From assembly GCA_030549775.1 (NCBI GenBank), contig CM060172.1, forward strand, positions 3,946,123 through 4,010,122: a stretch of 64,000 bases of DNA. Reading direction: 5' to 3'. Position numbers and translations under genes: made by a program. The stretch is from Tamarix chinensis (lineage: Eukaryota; Streptophyta; Magnoliopsida; Caryophyllales; Tamaricaceae). Below the pieces are notes generated by a model that was not told where the DNA came from, made no database searches, and was given only the letters and a program-made list of their open reading frames with translations. This document shows positions 1 to 11,299 of this stretch, piece after piece (the stretch's first letter is position 1; the number at the start of each line of letters is the position of its first letter).

Positions 1-275
1 GCTAGTGAAAAGCTTGTTAATAAATTGCTACAATTGTGTGAATCAGCATCGAAGAGTAATGATGATTTTCATTTGTGAACACCTTAAGCCTCAACAACCC
101 CTACCATAAAAGAATGTTTAGCTATTCTAAATGCTATGGCTAATGAAATTTCTTATGAGTTATTTATCCTTCGTACTAATACTTTCAAGGATCCCGATAC
201 TAACAACATATAGATTTATAGGGCTTCCTAAAAATATAGTGTTTGGTTGAACTCTTTAACAGATTCATCTAATAA
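1..275 (+). pseudogene. Decayed Myb/SANT-like ORF1 of a Harbinger-type transposon (tail end)
   Basis: One reading frame from base 1 reads through this stretch with only a few stops (76-78, then shortly after). It contains the motif KECLAILNAM followed by a segment resembling the C-terminal tail of plant Myb/SANT-like DNA-binding proteins, the ORF1 partner of PIF/Harbinger transposases. The transposase relic lies about 700 bp downstream on the same strand, which is the usual order. The start of the ORF is outside the window. The assignment rests on remembered family resemblance, so it is tentative. It is certainly not functional because of the stops. Confidence 0.45.
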
Positions 276-984
276 TTGATCGAGGACATTTCGTTATTAT
301 GGTATTTTGAAATAGAGACATATGAAGCATAAATTATCTTGTTTATGTTGAACTTATGTAATTTTTTTGACTAGTGAATTTTAGTATTTTAGCATGGATA
401 ATATTATGTGTGAAATTACTAATATTAGTTGTTCAATCTTGAAAGCATAGTACTTATATTGCTATCTTATTTAGCTATGTCATCAATTCCTTAAATGGTC
501 TACCTTTGATAGAATTTGGCTAATCAATCAAATGTATATTATATTTGCTTAAATTAGCTTTGAAGTATTCATGTTCTTCGATGAAGAATGTAAATATTGT
601 TTGTTATATATAATTTGAATTAGCGTTCTTATGTATTCTTATTAATTCAATATATATTGGTTGTATGAATAATACAAGTGATGCCTTAATTTTTAATAGA
701 TGGATGATTGAGAAAAAAATACTACTATTAATTTTACTTATACTATAATGTTTGTGAAAGAGAAGGAAGACATCTATTGAGAAACAAGTTTGTTTGGATT
801 CTTCTGCAACAGGTCACCAGTGTATCCAACGTATATTAAATGGTCATGATATGCTATGTCATGATTTTATTTAGAGTGAAGAAGGATGCTTTTCTTAGGT
901 TATCAAATTTTTTTAAACCAAGGAGATTGTTAAGTGATACTTATATTGTGATTGTTGAAGAACAATCAATAATTTTTTTTATAT
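276..984. other. AT-rich interval inside the Harbinger relic
   Basis: No open frame or RNA gene is visible. The stretch separates the ORF1-like relic from the transposase relic and is probably degraded transposon DNA. Confidence 0.4.
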
Positions 985-1725
985 ACAATTGGTCACAATG
1001 AAAGGAATAGAGTTGTGCAAGATTGATTTCAACACTTTGGACAGACCATTAGTAAATATTTCAGCAAGGTTTTAATTGATATATCAAAGATTACTGGTGA
1101 GATTATAAGGCCTCATTGAAGCCTTAATGAAGTTCTACCTGACATCATAAATGATTTGAGAATTTAGCCTTATTTTAAAGATTGTGTAGGAGCGATATAT
1201 GGTACACATATCGATGCTTGTGTTCCAAAGAATGAGCAAGCACCCTATCATAATCGTAAAAGAAGTGTCTTATCAAAATATTATGGTAGTTTGTTCTTTT
1301 GATACATTGTTCACATTTGAGGAAGTTGGATGGAAGGGGTCAGTTTATGATTCTTGAATATTTTAACATTGTATTCGAGATCTTAACAAAAACTTTTCTC
1401 ATCCCCTTTGAGATAAATAGAACATCAATTTATATATTAAGTATAAAATATTATAGTTGAATAATATAAACTTATATTTTATGCATATATATATATATAT
1501 TATGTGGTTGATTCAGGTTATCCCAATTCATCCTGGCTATCTTGCTCTATTCAAGGATATAAGGTATCATCTATTTGATTTTTAAAGAGTTGGCGGTCCA
1601 CAAAAAAAAAGATGAGTTATTCAATTATTTACACTTGTCAGTAAGAAATGTGATTGAGCCTTACTTTGGTGTTTTGATGGCTCATTTTTTCATTTTAAAG
1701 CAGATGTTGAGTTATAGTTTGGAAT
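985..1725 (+). pseudogene. PIF/Harbinger transposase pseudogene
   Basis: Translated pieces match the plant Harbinger (HARBI1-like, DDE-fold nuclease) order. First comes a helix region rich in FQHFGQTISKYF-like residues. The block around 1181-1264 reads DCVGAIYGTHIDACVPKNEQ. Then follow a short F-T-F plus GW(K/E)GS.YDS-like segment near 1305-1355, a D(S/A)GYPN-like segment near 1510, and an RNVIEPYFGVL-like segment near 1647. The first catalytic aspartate, expected in GAIDGTH, is replaced by tyrosine (codon TAT at about 1198). Several stops and frameshifts interrupt the frame, so it is dead. Terminal inverted repeats were not located. Confidence 0.8.
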
Positions 1726-2400
1726 AACAAATGTTCATTATTATTGCAATAATGACAAAATATAATTTTATTAGGTTGAATAGAATAGATGATATATTAT
1801 TTAATGATATTTGTAGCAAAGAAATATATAAAGAAAATAATAGGAATAGGGATGTTGGACAACATGTAGAGGATTAAACTGATAGAGAAATGGAAATGAT
1901 ATGATATAGGATTGTTAATGATATTTATCAAGCATATCATTGAACTATTTGATTTTATAATGTTTATTATGGATGTAAGAATGCTTATTGCATAACATAA
2001 ACTTTGATTATTGTCACTCTTTATTCATAATTTTTTTTAATAATTTAATAATTATTATTTTATAATTTTTAGTACATTATATATATATATTATGTTTTAT
2101 AAAATATTTAATATTTAATATTACAGAAGTTATATAATAATAACTATTACCAAAAGATATATATAGAAAAATAAAAATTAAAGATGAAAAATAAAAAGTA
2201 AATTTGTAGTAAAATAAAAATCAAATGCTAATAAAGTACAATAAATAATTTTTTAATATTAATCACTTATATAATAAAAATAAAAATAAATACATATTTT
2301 ACTTGTTAAAATATTTAAAAATAATAAATATATAAAAATAATTTTTATCTAAAAATAATTACTAAAATTAAATAATACCAAATAAGGGTTTAATGTTGTT
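1726..2400. other. AT-rich interval, no gene seen
   Basis: Extremely AT-rich sequence with short A/T runs and no supported coding or RNA feature. It is probably the decayed 3' part of the DNA transposon plus intergenic DNA. Confidence 0.5.
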
Positions 2401-4102
2401 GAACCACGATCTGATTATCTTCGATCTCACAAGTTACTCCCCTCACTTTGTCGGTCTCACACAAACACGTATCCTAACTTGGGACCTTGCGATTGCGGCT
2501 GCCGACTTGTATCACGGACGGTTTCATCTCGCCTGTGCCGGTATCTTCCCCCCTCCCCCACTTTGTTCATAACAATATTTCTAAAACGCATAAGCATATC
2601 AAATTTGTTGGATGCGATATTTATTTTAATGAGTGTGACAGATGTATTACGTAAGTTTGATAAGTTCGTTCCATAAATCCTGAGAAGCAACTTAATATAT
2701 ATATTTTTTTCAATTGGTTAGTTTGTGTTATTTTTGATAGAAATATATGCACAAGTATATGGACAATGTCTTTGTTCGTTGTCAGGTTAATTAGTGGATG
2801 AATTTGACCCAGATATATCATGTTAAAAGTCATATTTTTTTCTTCTGGCAAATAATGTACATGTTATTCATGTTCATTGTGCTAAATGCGCACAAGCTGA
2901 ATTTATACGACACCCTTTTGTGTATTTAAGAAAAGGTTTGTTTTTGTTTGAGATTTCCCCTAAGCCCTAAAATTACAGGACGATCGGGGTTGGAGGCCAA
3001 AATTGAACCAAATTGAATTGCGTACACTTTGATCACTGGTAAGACTTTGTAAGCGAATGCTCGAATTGAAGCTAAGTAAACTACTTTAATCCTGACTAAA
3101 GTAGACAGGAGAGCATGAATTGAAAATTTCTTGATGTTTTACTACTCCCAAAATACTTTGTATGACACCAAAGGTTGGACATGCCCATACCCCCCTCCCC
3201 CAGAAAAAAATAAAAAATAAAAAAAATCCTCTGTATCCTATCTGCAAACGTTGCGTTTGAGCACAGGGCCAGACCCACTCAGAAGTCTGATCAATTCTTC
3301 ATGGAAATTAGCTGTGAAGAAAATAAACATGCTTTTGATATGCTTTTTCTAGTATGATGTTTCTGAGCTGGTAGCTGAGCCTCTCTGTGGGCAACAACCA
3401 GCTATGGACTGCGTGGCATCAAGACACATGTTGCTTTATGTTAGTGAATTAGTGGTTTCTTATATTGTAGTTACTGAATTTTGTACACATTGAAATCCCA
3501 TGTACCTACTATTGGGTTAGGCTCTTTTTCTTTTTGTTTCCCTATTGCCCTCAGGAGTTCACTATTGTTAGTGTCTTGAGATGCTTGGGTTGTGTAAGCT
3601 GATTTTCTTCCTAACTTATCTCTCTCACTCCCATGGTACCCAATAAATTGGGAATGCCAGTATGTAGTATCTGTTTATTTTTCTTAGCTACTGCTCAGCA
3701 TGGTTACTTATTTCTGTGGCTGATAGTCATTGAACTACTAATTTGCTTCCTTCATTCTGTAATTGACCATGTGCACTATGCTGCTGAAACATATGAGGAT
3801 TAATAACCATGTGTTTCAAACCTTGTTCTGTCTACTGGGGCCATGGACTGTTATCAATCAACATTGCTTTGGTAGTGATGCAATGATGCCGTCCTGTCCT
3901 CCATGTTTCTGTAGAACTCAATTAGGGAGCTCTACTAGAGCACTCTTCGCATGCATTGGCCAAATTGTTAATTTTTACCATCTTTGTAAGTCAGGTATGC
4001 TTACGACTGTTGAGCTCTGAATTTGGCTCGACAGAAAATGGCATATCCAAAATGGGTGAGTATATGCAACAAAGGAATGCCAAAGCTTCAAGTCCTTAGA
4101 CC
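2401..4102 (+). promoter_or_regulatory. Upstream region and probable 5' UTR of the MBD4-like gene
   Basis: Base composition changes sharply at about 2400. CpG-containing, C/T-rich sequence (2400-2570) replaces the AT-rich flank, as expected for a plant promoter or 5' UTR. No convincing coding exon precedes the gene. A stop in the MBD4-like frame (TAG, 4097-4099) lies just before the chosen ATG, so the ORF cannot extend upstream without splicing. Pyrimidine stretches followed by AG around 3350 and 4000-4035 could be acceptors of a spliced 5' UTR, but this cannot be settled from sequence alone. No single TATA box is convincing. Confidence 0.4.
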
Positions 4103-6289
4103 ATGAAAGTCTCTGTTGCATTGACCCAAGATCGTTCGATTCACTTTCTCTCGAATGGTGTGGTACAGCAGGTTTGCAGTGTCAAGGGAACTATTGGGAT
4201 ACTAAGAGGACTGACTCTAAGAAAGAGATCACCTTCATCAAGGATTATGGAACTTCATTTAGATAATTATCATCCTGTTGCTCTAGGTAAAGTGGCTTAT
4301 ACAAGGGAGAGCAAGCCGAGGAGGAAGAGAAGGAAGAGGATTGATAAGAACTGTTTGTTGAATCAGGGGAAGTCGTTCTGCTTAGAATCAGAGAGAGTTT
4401 TGTCACCATATTTTCAAATTAGTGATTATAATGAGGCAAGTTGTGTGAAGACAGGGAAGGAGAGAAACATAGAGAGAGTTGTATCTCCATATTTTGGAAT
4501 ATATGATAATGATGAGGAAAGCTGTGTGAGGAAGCAGAAAAAGAAAAAGGTAGGGAGAATAATATCTCCATATTTCAATGGTGATAAGGCTGCAGAAAAT
4601 TGTAGGACACAGAAGAAGAAAGAGGTAGGGAGGGTTACATCGCCGTATTTCAGAAATAGTGATAAGTATGATGAAAAGGTAGGGAGGGTTACATCACCAT
4701 ATTTCAGAATTGGTGATAAGTATGACGAAAATTGCAGGATGGAAAAGAGGAAAAATGTAGAGCAAGTGACCTCACCATATTTAATAAGTGATATTGCTGA
4801 AGAAGATTGTGGGAGCAGACAGAAGAAGAGAAAGGGTGTCATCTATACCAGATCGAACAGGATCAAGAAAAGTGCAAAACTAATTAGCACTGAGCATTGT
4901 GATGTGGCCAGTTTTGATTTCAATGCAATTGCAGTCAGTAAGGACCATGACTGTGAGAGAGGCCATAGAAAATGTGATCAGTATGCTGTGGGATCCCAGT
5001 TGGCTATTTTTGCCTGTGATAGCAGCATGAAAAGAAGGCAAATTAAACATGAGACGATGGTCCAGTCAGACATAACTCAATTTCAGTGTTGTGCAGATGA
5101 AGCCAATGATAGAATAGCATGCAAGATTGGTACTGGGAGCATCAAAGGTGGCAGGACAATGAGCAGAGAGAAGAACAAGAAGCTTTCTTTCTCTGAAAAT
5201 TGTGCTTTCTCAGGAAATAAGAATGATCTTTGCTGCGCCATCTCTGTAGAGGGTAGGAGTGTTGCTGCTAAAGAAGACAGCTGCAACCCTGGTTCTCCTG
5301 CTGAGAAAGTTGTTGAATGCCCAGATGGGGCAGCAAAGTCTTGTGATGACAAAGAAGAGGAACAAGGGATGGCATATAGCATCGACAGTTTAAAGGAGGC
5401 TAGTAAGACTGGCACAAGGAGCATCAAAAGTAACAGGAAGAAAATCTTTGAGAAGAAGAACTGCCTATCTTTTTCTGAAATTCCTACTTATTCAGAAAAT
5501 AAGAATGATCCTCTCAGTAGGAAAGTAGATGCTAGAGAAGAAAACCATGACCCTGCTTTTCTTGCTGAGAAAGTTTCCGATTGCCCTGAAGAGGCAGTAG
5601 AGTCTTCTGATCACAAGGATGGAGACAAAGGGATAATATGCAACTCAAACTTCGAGAATGACACTATTAAGACACGTAAGAAGGGCATCAAGGGTAACAG
5701 GAAGAAGAGGTCAGAGAAGAACAAGTATAAGCTGTCGTTTTCTGATAGTCATGCTCTTTCAGAACATAAGAACGATTATGTACATAGTCAGAATGTAGAG
5801 AACAACGGCTCTTCTTTTCTTACCAATGAAGTTCCTGAGTGCTCTGATCAGGTAGTAGAGTCTTGTTATTGTAAACAATATGATCGCAAGCTGGCATGCG
5901 ACTCAAATGTTAAAAAGGATGCTGTCTTGAGTGATAATGTCAAATTTCACAAGATCCTTTCCCAATTTGCCTATAAGGGTGCAGGAAATGTCAGTTCATG
6001 GGCAAGAAATGTCAGTGAGGTGGGAATGAAAGAGACAGTGAATGGTACTGATGTTAAAATGGGGAAAAAACTGAAACTGTCGCAACCAGTTAGTCTTAAA
6101 CGGAAGCTAAAGCGAGCTACTGGTCTTACTGCTGCAGAGAGAAAATCTGAGGCCTATCGAAGAAGAACGCCAAATAACTCATGGATGCCTCCAAGATCGC
6201 CTTTCAATCTTCTGCAGGAGGATCACACAGATGATCCTTGGCGGGTCTTGGTGATATGTATGCTCTTGAACGTTACAACCGGATCCCAG
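4103..6289 (+). CDS. MBD4L: MBD4-like exon 1 (N-terminal region and start of glycosylase domain)
   Basis: 2187 bp, exactly 729 codons, ending in phase 0 at NVTTGSQ followed by a GTATCT donor. The ATG at 4103 is chosen because an in-frame TAG lies at 4097. It encodes a basic, nuclear-looking region with several K/R clusters (for example residues 72-79 and many KKRK-like groups), then the first helices of the glycosylase fold. Confidence 0.92.
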
Positions 6290-9200
6290 GTATCTGTAAT
6301 TTCATTATTTCTTTATTTTTTTTTCAGCTGTTGCCATAGCTAGCTGAAATTTTAATCTATTGTTGTCAACCAGACGTGCACAGTGAAAATAAATTAAATT
6401 AATTGATGAACAAAGAATTAAATTGGCTAACTTCATAACTGGAGTTTTATCCTGAAACTTTAATAGTAATATAACTATATGTGATCAAAATAACTAAAGA
6501 GGTAAACATAATTATCAATTAAACAACAAAATTATTTAATTTTTAAACACACATGAACTAAGCTAAACTGCAAACCAATCAAAAGTAATAAAATAAAAAG
6601 AAAAAAAATTGAAATAGAAAGAAGTAAAAAGAAGAATCAGCAACCGAAGAAAATTATCTAAATAATGCACTAAAATAAAGGAAAAAAAAATACTTTTAAG
6701 ATGAGACAACACATCTACCAAAATGGAAATGCTGCTTATTAAAGTTGGAAAAAGGGAAAACCAAGATTGCTATAATGATTGCCGATAATTAATCAAAAAA
6801 TGAACAAATATACATACAAATAATTACACAAGTACGAGAAAAGCAAGTGCCGGTGAGAACTAATGAACAATAGGCTACATATACAATGAAATATCGGTAC
6901 CGCAATTGCGTATCGGCCGCAATTTTGCGGTTTTTGGGTCAACCGCGACACAAAATTCCAAAATTGCGGCCGTTTTAGAAAATCACATATTTATCGCCAC
7001 AATATCAGCGAAATTTTGGATATCGGCTGATATTTTGCCCATATTGGCTGATATTAGCCGATATTTACCGATATTGGCCGATGTTTACCGATATTTGCCA
7101 GTATTTGTTGTGAAAAGAATTAAAAAATCACGCCACGACAACCGCGACATATAAAATATCATTCGTGACACCCCGATACTGCGACGCCGTGACCATAATC
7201 GCAATCGCGACCGCAGTTTTATTGCTTGAGGCTACATGCTAATGGACAACAAAAGGGATTAAGCAACATGAGACTCCAAAAATAATTTGAACAAAGCATA
7301 GTTGTGATATCTACAGATTAAAAGTAAAATCAAACAAAAAGGATTGTCCCAAGAATACTTATCATGATATTAAACGTAAAAAACACTAAGTAAAGGCACT
7401 ATTGAGTTCTAATCATGTTCCTCTGCATGACTTCTCTATATGTACTTTTTCTCCCCTTTTCCACGTTAAAACCCTGCAAACCTTTGATTGGAAATCCCAT
7501 GTAAACTCTAGTCCTTAATTGGGTCTTGGAGGTAGCCTTACTGTTCAAGCCTAGTAAATAATTTGATATTCAATATCATTATTTCTCCAATTTCAGCCAT
7601 CTTTTCATCCACTTTATTTTGCACATAAAGTTTTATAAAATAAAATCATCAAGATATCAATTATTTAAGTGCTAAAAACCTAAATGAAAGGAATAAATTA
7701 GTTAAATATCATTTTGGTCACTCATAAAATAGTTAAATGGTCCATGGAGATTCCTTTTTTTTTTTTGCCTTATTGATTCTTCCAAATAAATATATATTTT
7801 TTCCTTCTAAAATTTCCCCTTTGACTAGTCAAATAAAGCTGTATATTTCATTAATCATCTCTATCTTGTTAATTAGCGTCATCCCCTGATACCAGCTTCA
7901 TTAGAATGCTAAAAAAAAATAAAAAATAAGAACCCAAAGAACTCATAGCATTCATCTGTTAGAATGCTAAAACCCAACAAAGTAGTTAGTTATGGTTAAA
8001 TATTTTATCAGTGGCAATTCTTTCGAGCGTTTTTTCCCCCTTATGTTAGGCTATTAAATTAAATATCGTACTATGGTTAAATGTTAGTTAGTTATGGGTC
8101 AATTGTGAGGGGTTGTTCTAGAATTTGTTAATTTGCTGTAAATGAGAAGGTTAAGGGCTAGTAAAGGGGAAGAGGAGAAAATTTGAAAAGTGTTAAGAGT
8201 TGGGGGCTCTCAAATACTTGGGAATAGTAAATTCAATCTAATTTCTACTTAGTGTATTTCCGTTACCTATCAGATTGGATCTAGTCCATTAACTTCTCGC
8301 GATCTTAGCCATCAATTTTCTATTTAGAACGAAAACTTTCTAGATCACATAAAGATATATTTTTTGCTTTCCTATGAATAGGAAAAAGTTTCCTTTAAGA
8401 ATAGAGCACCACTTTTTCCATGTTTTGCATTCATATGTTACTTGACAAATTTTATATTAAATATAATAGTTGCATGAATTAGATTGATAATAATACTTTA
8501 AATACACATTATGCTTAATAATATGCATTAATTACTAATAGTTTATTATTATTACTCATAATTAATAATTTCAAAAATTAGAATGTTATTTACAATAGTT
8601 AATAACTATTATGAAAAATTATTAATAATAATTTATATTTATATTATTAATATTACTCAATAACAACAATTAATAATAATAATAATTAATTTCATTATTG
8701 TGCATATTACTAAGAATAAAGTTATTATTTTAAAATATCAAATCTTAACCAAATATGATATTGTATATTTGTTAATCCAATTAAATAATATTTTTATTAA
8801 TAATTGTAATTAATAATATTATTTACTAATAATATTTTTTTATTGTGTATATCGATAAAAAATATTTTTTTTTAATAAAAATATCAATACCATAAATAAA
8901 TTATAAACGAATGATAATAGTTATTGAATATTATTGTAGTTGAATTAGTGGGTTATAGGTGGAAAATAATAATTACTAATAGAGGTATAAATTGGTTGGG
9001 TTTTGTAGGCATGGAATATAATATCAGCCAATATGCTGATATGCAATTGATATATATCTTTTGTCATACTGATATGCAAAATGTTGTATGAAATCACATA
9101 TGAATCGATTGATACAGTACGGCTGATATTTACCTATATTTGCTATAACTATTGATATTTGCTGAGGATGACCAATATTAATTGTGAAAAGAAGTTGAAT

Positions 9201-9768
9201 ATTATGCCATGATATAATTTTTGTCATTATACTTCAAAATCAAAACATTGCAATTGCTACCACAATCATGATCCTAACTGCGATGTTATTGCCTGTCCAC
9301 AAGTGATCCTTATTTACTTTTTGTTAATTTTTTCCTATGGAACCCTAAATTTAGAACCATCAATTTAGAAGGTCCAATTACTCTCTTTAATGGTAACTGT
9401 TACCTTAAATGAAATTTCTACAACATTTTCCTCTCCCTTTATAATCTTGTTAAATAGGATGGAAGAAGAGTGATTACGAGAGAAGTAGTGATTAAAGACA
9501 TAAAGAGTGATTCAAAGAATATGAGTGAAGTTAACTTGACTTTCGGTCAGAAGGTCCATTTTAGAAAAGCAATTGATTGAGGAGGACCAATTTGGACAAA
9601 AAATATTCTACAGTGACCTATTTACATAAACCTCCATTCTATAGGGACTCAAGCCTACAAACAGAACATTTATACTTTTGGATGAGTGACATTAAGCTGT
9701 ATGACCTTGTTCTAGTGATCGGTATCTGTTTATTTGTGTTTATGGTCTGCAAACTTGCGATTTTGATG

Positions 9769-9806
<38 letters not shown>

Positions 9807-11034
9807 CTGTGCACTAACATTATATTTTGATTTTTTATGTTATTCTAGCTTAACGTCATTGTCCTGCCATCGTTATTTTTTGGGCCTCTTTCCTTGTGTT
9901 TGCGACTTCCTTTCCCAACCATGCCTTTGTTACACTGGTTTCAATGTCATTTTTCACTTTGGTACAGCAGACATTGTATTTATGATTTTTAACTGTTGAG
10001 TTAGCTTACAATTTTCCTGCCACTATGACAGGTTTTTTCCCTTCGTTACACCACGATTACATCCACAACTCCCAACCCTCCCTCCCCCTCCCCCAAAAAA
10101 ATTAAATAAAACAGAATATGGCCTCCTGCAGTGCATAGTCTGGCCTATCAAGAGGTTTTTGTTGGTATATGCTTCAAAATAGATATATTTCCTGGATAAT
10201 ACTCTCTACAACCTTGTTTAGCTGCCTGAATTAAATTAGTTTTAAATTTAAAGTTGAGGACCGAGGTCAATTTTATAAACTGTAGTCTGTGGATACCAGA
10301 ACTTAGCTGTCCAATTCTCTATTTTATTTGATCTTCATTAGCTTCTCATCTCTGCCGAAATGATTGTTTGCAACTAGAGAGTGAATTGAAGACTTATAAT
10401 TTAGGAGAAAAGGGTATTGATAAAAGATCGTGATCTTGATTTCCTGTTTGAAAGTAGAGTGTTATAATAAATGATGTCTCTCAAATTCACTGTGTTAGAA
10501 GTAATAGTAGAGCATGGTAGGTCTTTTAAATCCTTCGTACCAACAATTGGATTAGATGAGTATGCCCTTTGCATAATCTCAAAGTGTTGTCTTGATAAAT
10601 CATAAGTGGCTTGTATGTGATTCACATGCAGGTCGAGAAAGTTCTACCAGCCCTTTTCTCTCTCTGCCCAGATGCTGAAACTGCTATGAAGGTGGACAAA
10701 AATGAGATTGCATGTATTATACGCAGTTTAGGCTTGTATAACAAGAGGGCTGAAATGATTCAGCGATTTTCCAGGGAATACTTGTCTGATGACTGGACTC
10801 ATGTGACTCAGCTTCATGGTATTGGAAAGTGCGTGTTTCCTTTGTCATTTATGGATTCATATGCCCACTAATATCGTGGTAATATGAAAAAGAAAGTGAT
10901 CTTTTTGTTTTGTTTTTTGAGTGCGCAGGTATGCCGCCGATGCATATGCGATATTTTGTACCGGCATGTGGAATCAAGTGACACCAAATGACCATAAGTT
11001 AAACGATTATTGGAACTTCCTTAAACAGGCTTAA
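4103..11034 (+). CDS. MBD4L: MBD4-like HhH-GPD DNA glycosylase, three coding exons: join(4103..6289, 10632..10828, 10929..11034)
   Basis: Nuclear base-excision-repair enzyme. The plant and animal MBD4 family removes T or U opposite G, the product of (methyl)cytosine deamination. The spliced CDS is 2490 bp, 829 codons plus stop. The catalytic domain is C-terminal (about residues 690-829). It begins around [18 protein letters not shown], contains the helix-hairpin-helix [15 protein letters not shown], and ends with [10 protein letters not shown], where D of the PxDHKL motif is the expected catalytic aspartate. No methyl-CpG-binding domain is recognisable, as is usual for plant homologues. The long N-terminal part is lysine/serine-rich, low in structure, and made largely of two repeat systems (annotated separately). 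Introns are GT-AG, with lengths 4342 and 100 bp. Codon phase is kept across both junctions. If intron 1 is retained, the frame stops at 6341-6343, before most of the glycosylase domain. At 829 residues it is longer than I expect for the family, because of the repeats. Confidence 0.93.
4400..4786 (+). repeat. Six-copy SPYF motif array in MBD4-like exon 1
   Basis: The motif (R/Q)(V/I)xSPY(F/L) occurs at about residues 101, 128, 155, 180, 198 and 224, with spacing of 27, 27, 25, 18 and 26 residues. Between copies lie acidic D/E/N-rich and basic K/R-rich spacers, so the region is a degenerate tandem repeat of about 27 residues. The last copy is SPYL. Copies 4 and 5 are almost identical at the DNA level, which points to a recent duplication. 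Confidence 0.85.
5126..5930 (+). repeat. Three tandem ~90-residue repeats in MBD4-like exon 1
   Basis: Units begin at about residues 342, 436 and 524. Each shows the same ordered landmarks: (S/G)IK(G/S)xR, a basic cluster, LSFS, KND about 10 residues later, an (A)EKV or NEV segment, C(P/S)-rich, then (A/V)(K/E)S and a D/K-rich end. DNA periods are about 283 and 264 bp. I know no named domain for it. Divergence between units suggests it is older than the closest SPYF duplication. Confidence 0.8.
6888..7231 (+). repeat. Small dispersed repeat with CCGATATT units, CpG-preserving copy
   Basis: A CpG-rich island inside an AT-rich intron. It has repeated variants of (G/A)CCGATATT / GGCTGATATT in the middle and a 3' part rich in CGC and GACCGCGAC-like words, ending in TTTTATTGC. 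It aligns along its length, in the same orientation, with 9012-9294. It is probably a non-autonomous dispersed repeat; terminal inverted repeats or a poly(A) tail were not identified. Confidence 0.65.
9012..9294 (+). repeat. Small dispersed repeat, CpG-depleted older copy
   Basis: It carries the same order of landmarks as 6888-7231: GCTGATAT-type units, then TTGTGAAAAGAA, then an imperfect CACAATCATGATCCTAACTGCGA end and TTATTGC. Most CpG positions of the other copy are TG or CA here, the pattern expected from deamination of methylated cytosine. Confidence 0.6.
9771..9806 (+). repeat. Poly(T) run, 36 T
   Basis: An uninterrupted homopolymer in intron 1. It may be a reverse-orientation poly(A) tail of a retroposon or simple slippage. 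No retroposon body is recognisable next to it. Confidence 0.9.
10632..10828 (+). CDS. MBD4L: MBD4-like exon 2
   Basis: 197 bp, following CACATGCAG and ending GGAAA before GTGCGT. It encodes the middle of the glycosylase domain from VEKVLPALF through SLGLYNKRA to LHGIGK, the first part of the helix-hairpin-helix. The last codon is split and completed by G of exon 3. Confidence 0.92.
10829..10928 (+). other. MBD4L: MBD4-like intron 2 (100 bp)
   Basis: GTGCGT donor and GTGCGCAG acceptor with a T-rich stretch before it. Removing it joins GGA AA|G TAT to give the family-typical [15 protein letters not shown]. Confidence 0.92.
10929..11034 (+). CDS. MBD4L: MBD4-like exon 3 (catalytic Asp and C-terminus)
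   Basis: 106 bp, ending in the TAA at 11032-11034. It encodes [17 protein letters not shown], then [17 protein letters not shown]. The D of PNDHKL matches the catalytic aspartate of MBD4-family enzymes. The terminus has the usual length for the family. Confidence 0.93.
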
Positions 11035-11287
11035 GATAATCGGTAAGTCCATATTTTGTGTCAACGCAGATGTAGTTGCTGACGATAAGCAGTCTGTGAT
11101 GATTTATTCAAGGACGTATGCCGGAGGCATGCATAGTGTTGTCCTACCGCTGGACAAAAATGAACTTGATTTATAAAGATATGTAGACGGAACTTGATTT
11201 ATGAAGAAAACCTTTTTTAGCATGATGGCATCCGTGGGTGCATGGCTGTTCTCTTAGGTTACAGGATGGCAGTGTCAGCGCGAGAAC

Positions 11288-11293
11288 AATAAA
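11288..11293 (+). terminator. Possible polyadenylation signal AATAAA
   Basis: An AATAAA hexamer 254 bp after the MBD4-like stop, at a distance typical for plant 3' UTRs. Other near-match hexamers exist, so the true site is uncertain. Confidence 0.35.
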
Positions 11294-11299
11294 TGGTTG

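Larger units (their letters stand above)
6290..10631 (+). other. MBD4L: MBD4-like intron 1 (4342 bp)
   Basis: Bounded by GTATCT at the 5' end and a CACATGCAG acceptor at the 3' end. It splits the glycosylase domain between Gln729 and the VEKVLPALF segment. It contains two copies of a small repeat family (6888-7231 and 9012-9294), a T36 run (9771-9806) and a very AT-rich middle (8450-8900). No nested gene is visible. Confidence 0.88.

Noticed and set aside
3763..4020. 85-codon open frame upstream of the MBD4-like gene
   Set aside because: No recognisable motif and no splice link to the MBD4-like frame. It is probably chance in the 5' region.
9577..9999. 140-codon frame in intron 1
   Set aside because: It reads through the T36 run as polyphenylalanine and has no motif.
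11043..11069. GTAAGT...CAG after the MBD4-like stop, possible 3' UTR intron
   Set aside because: Only 27 nt, too short for a plant intron.
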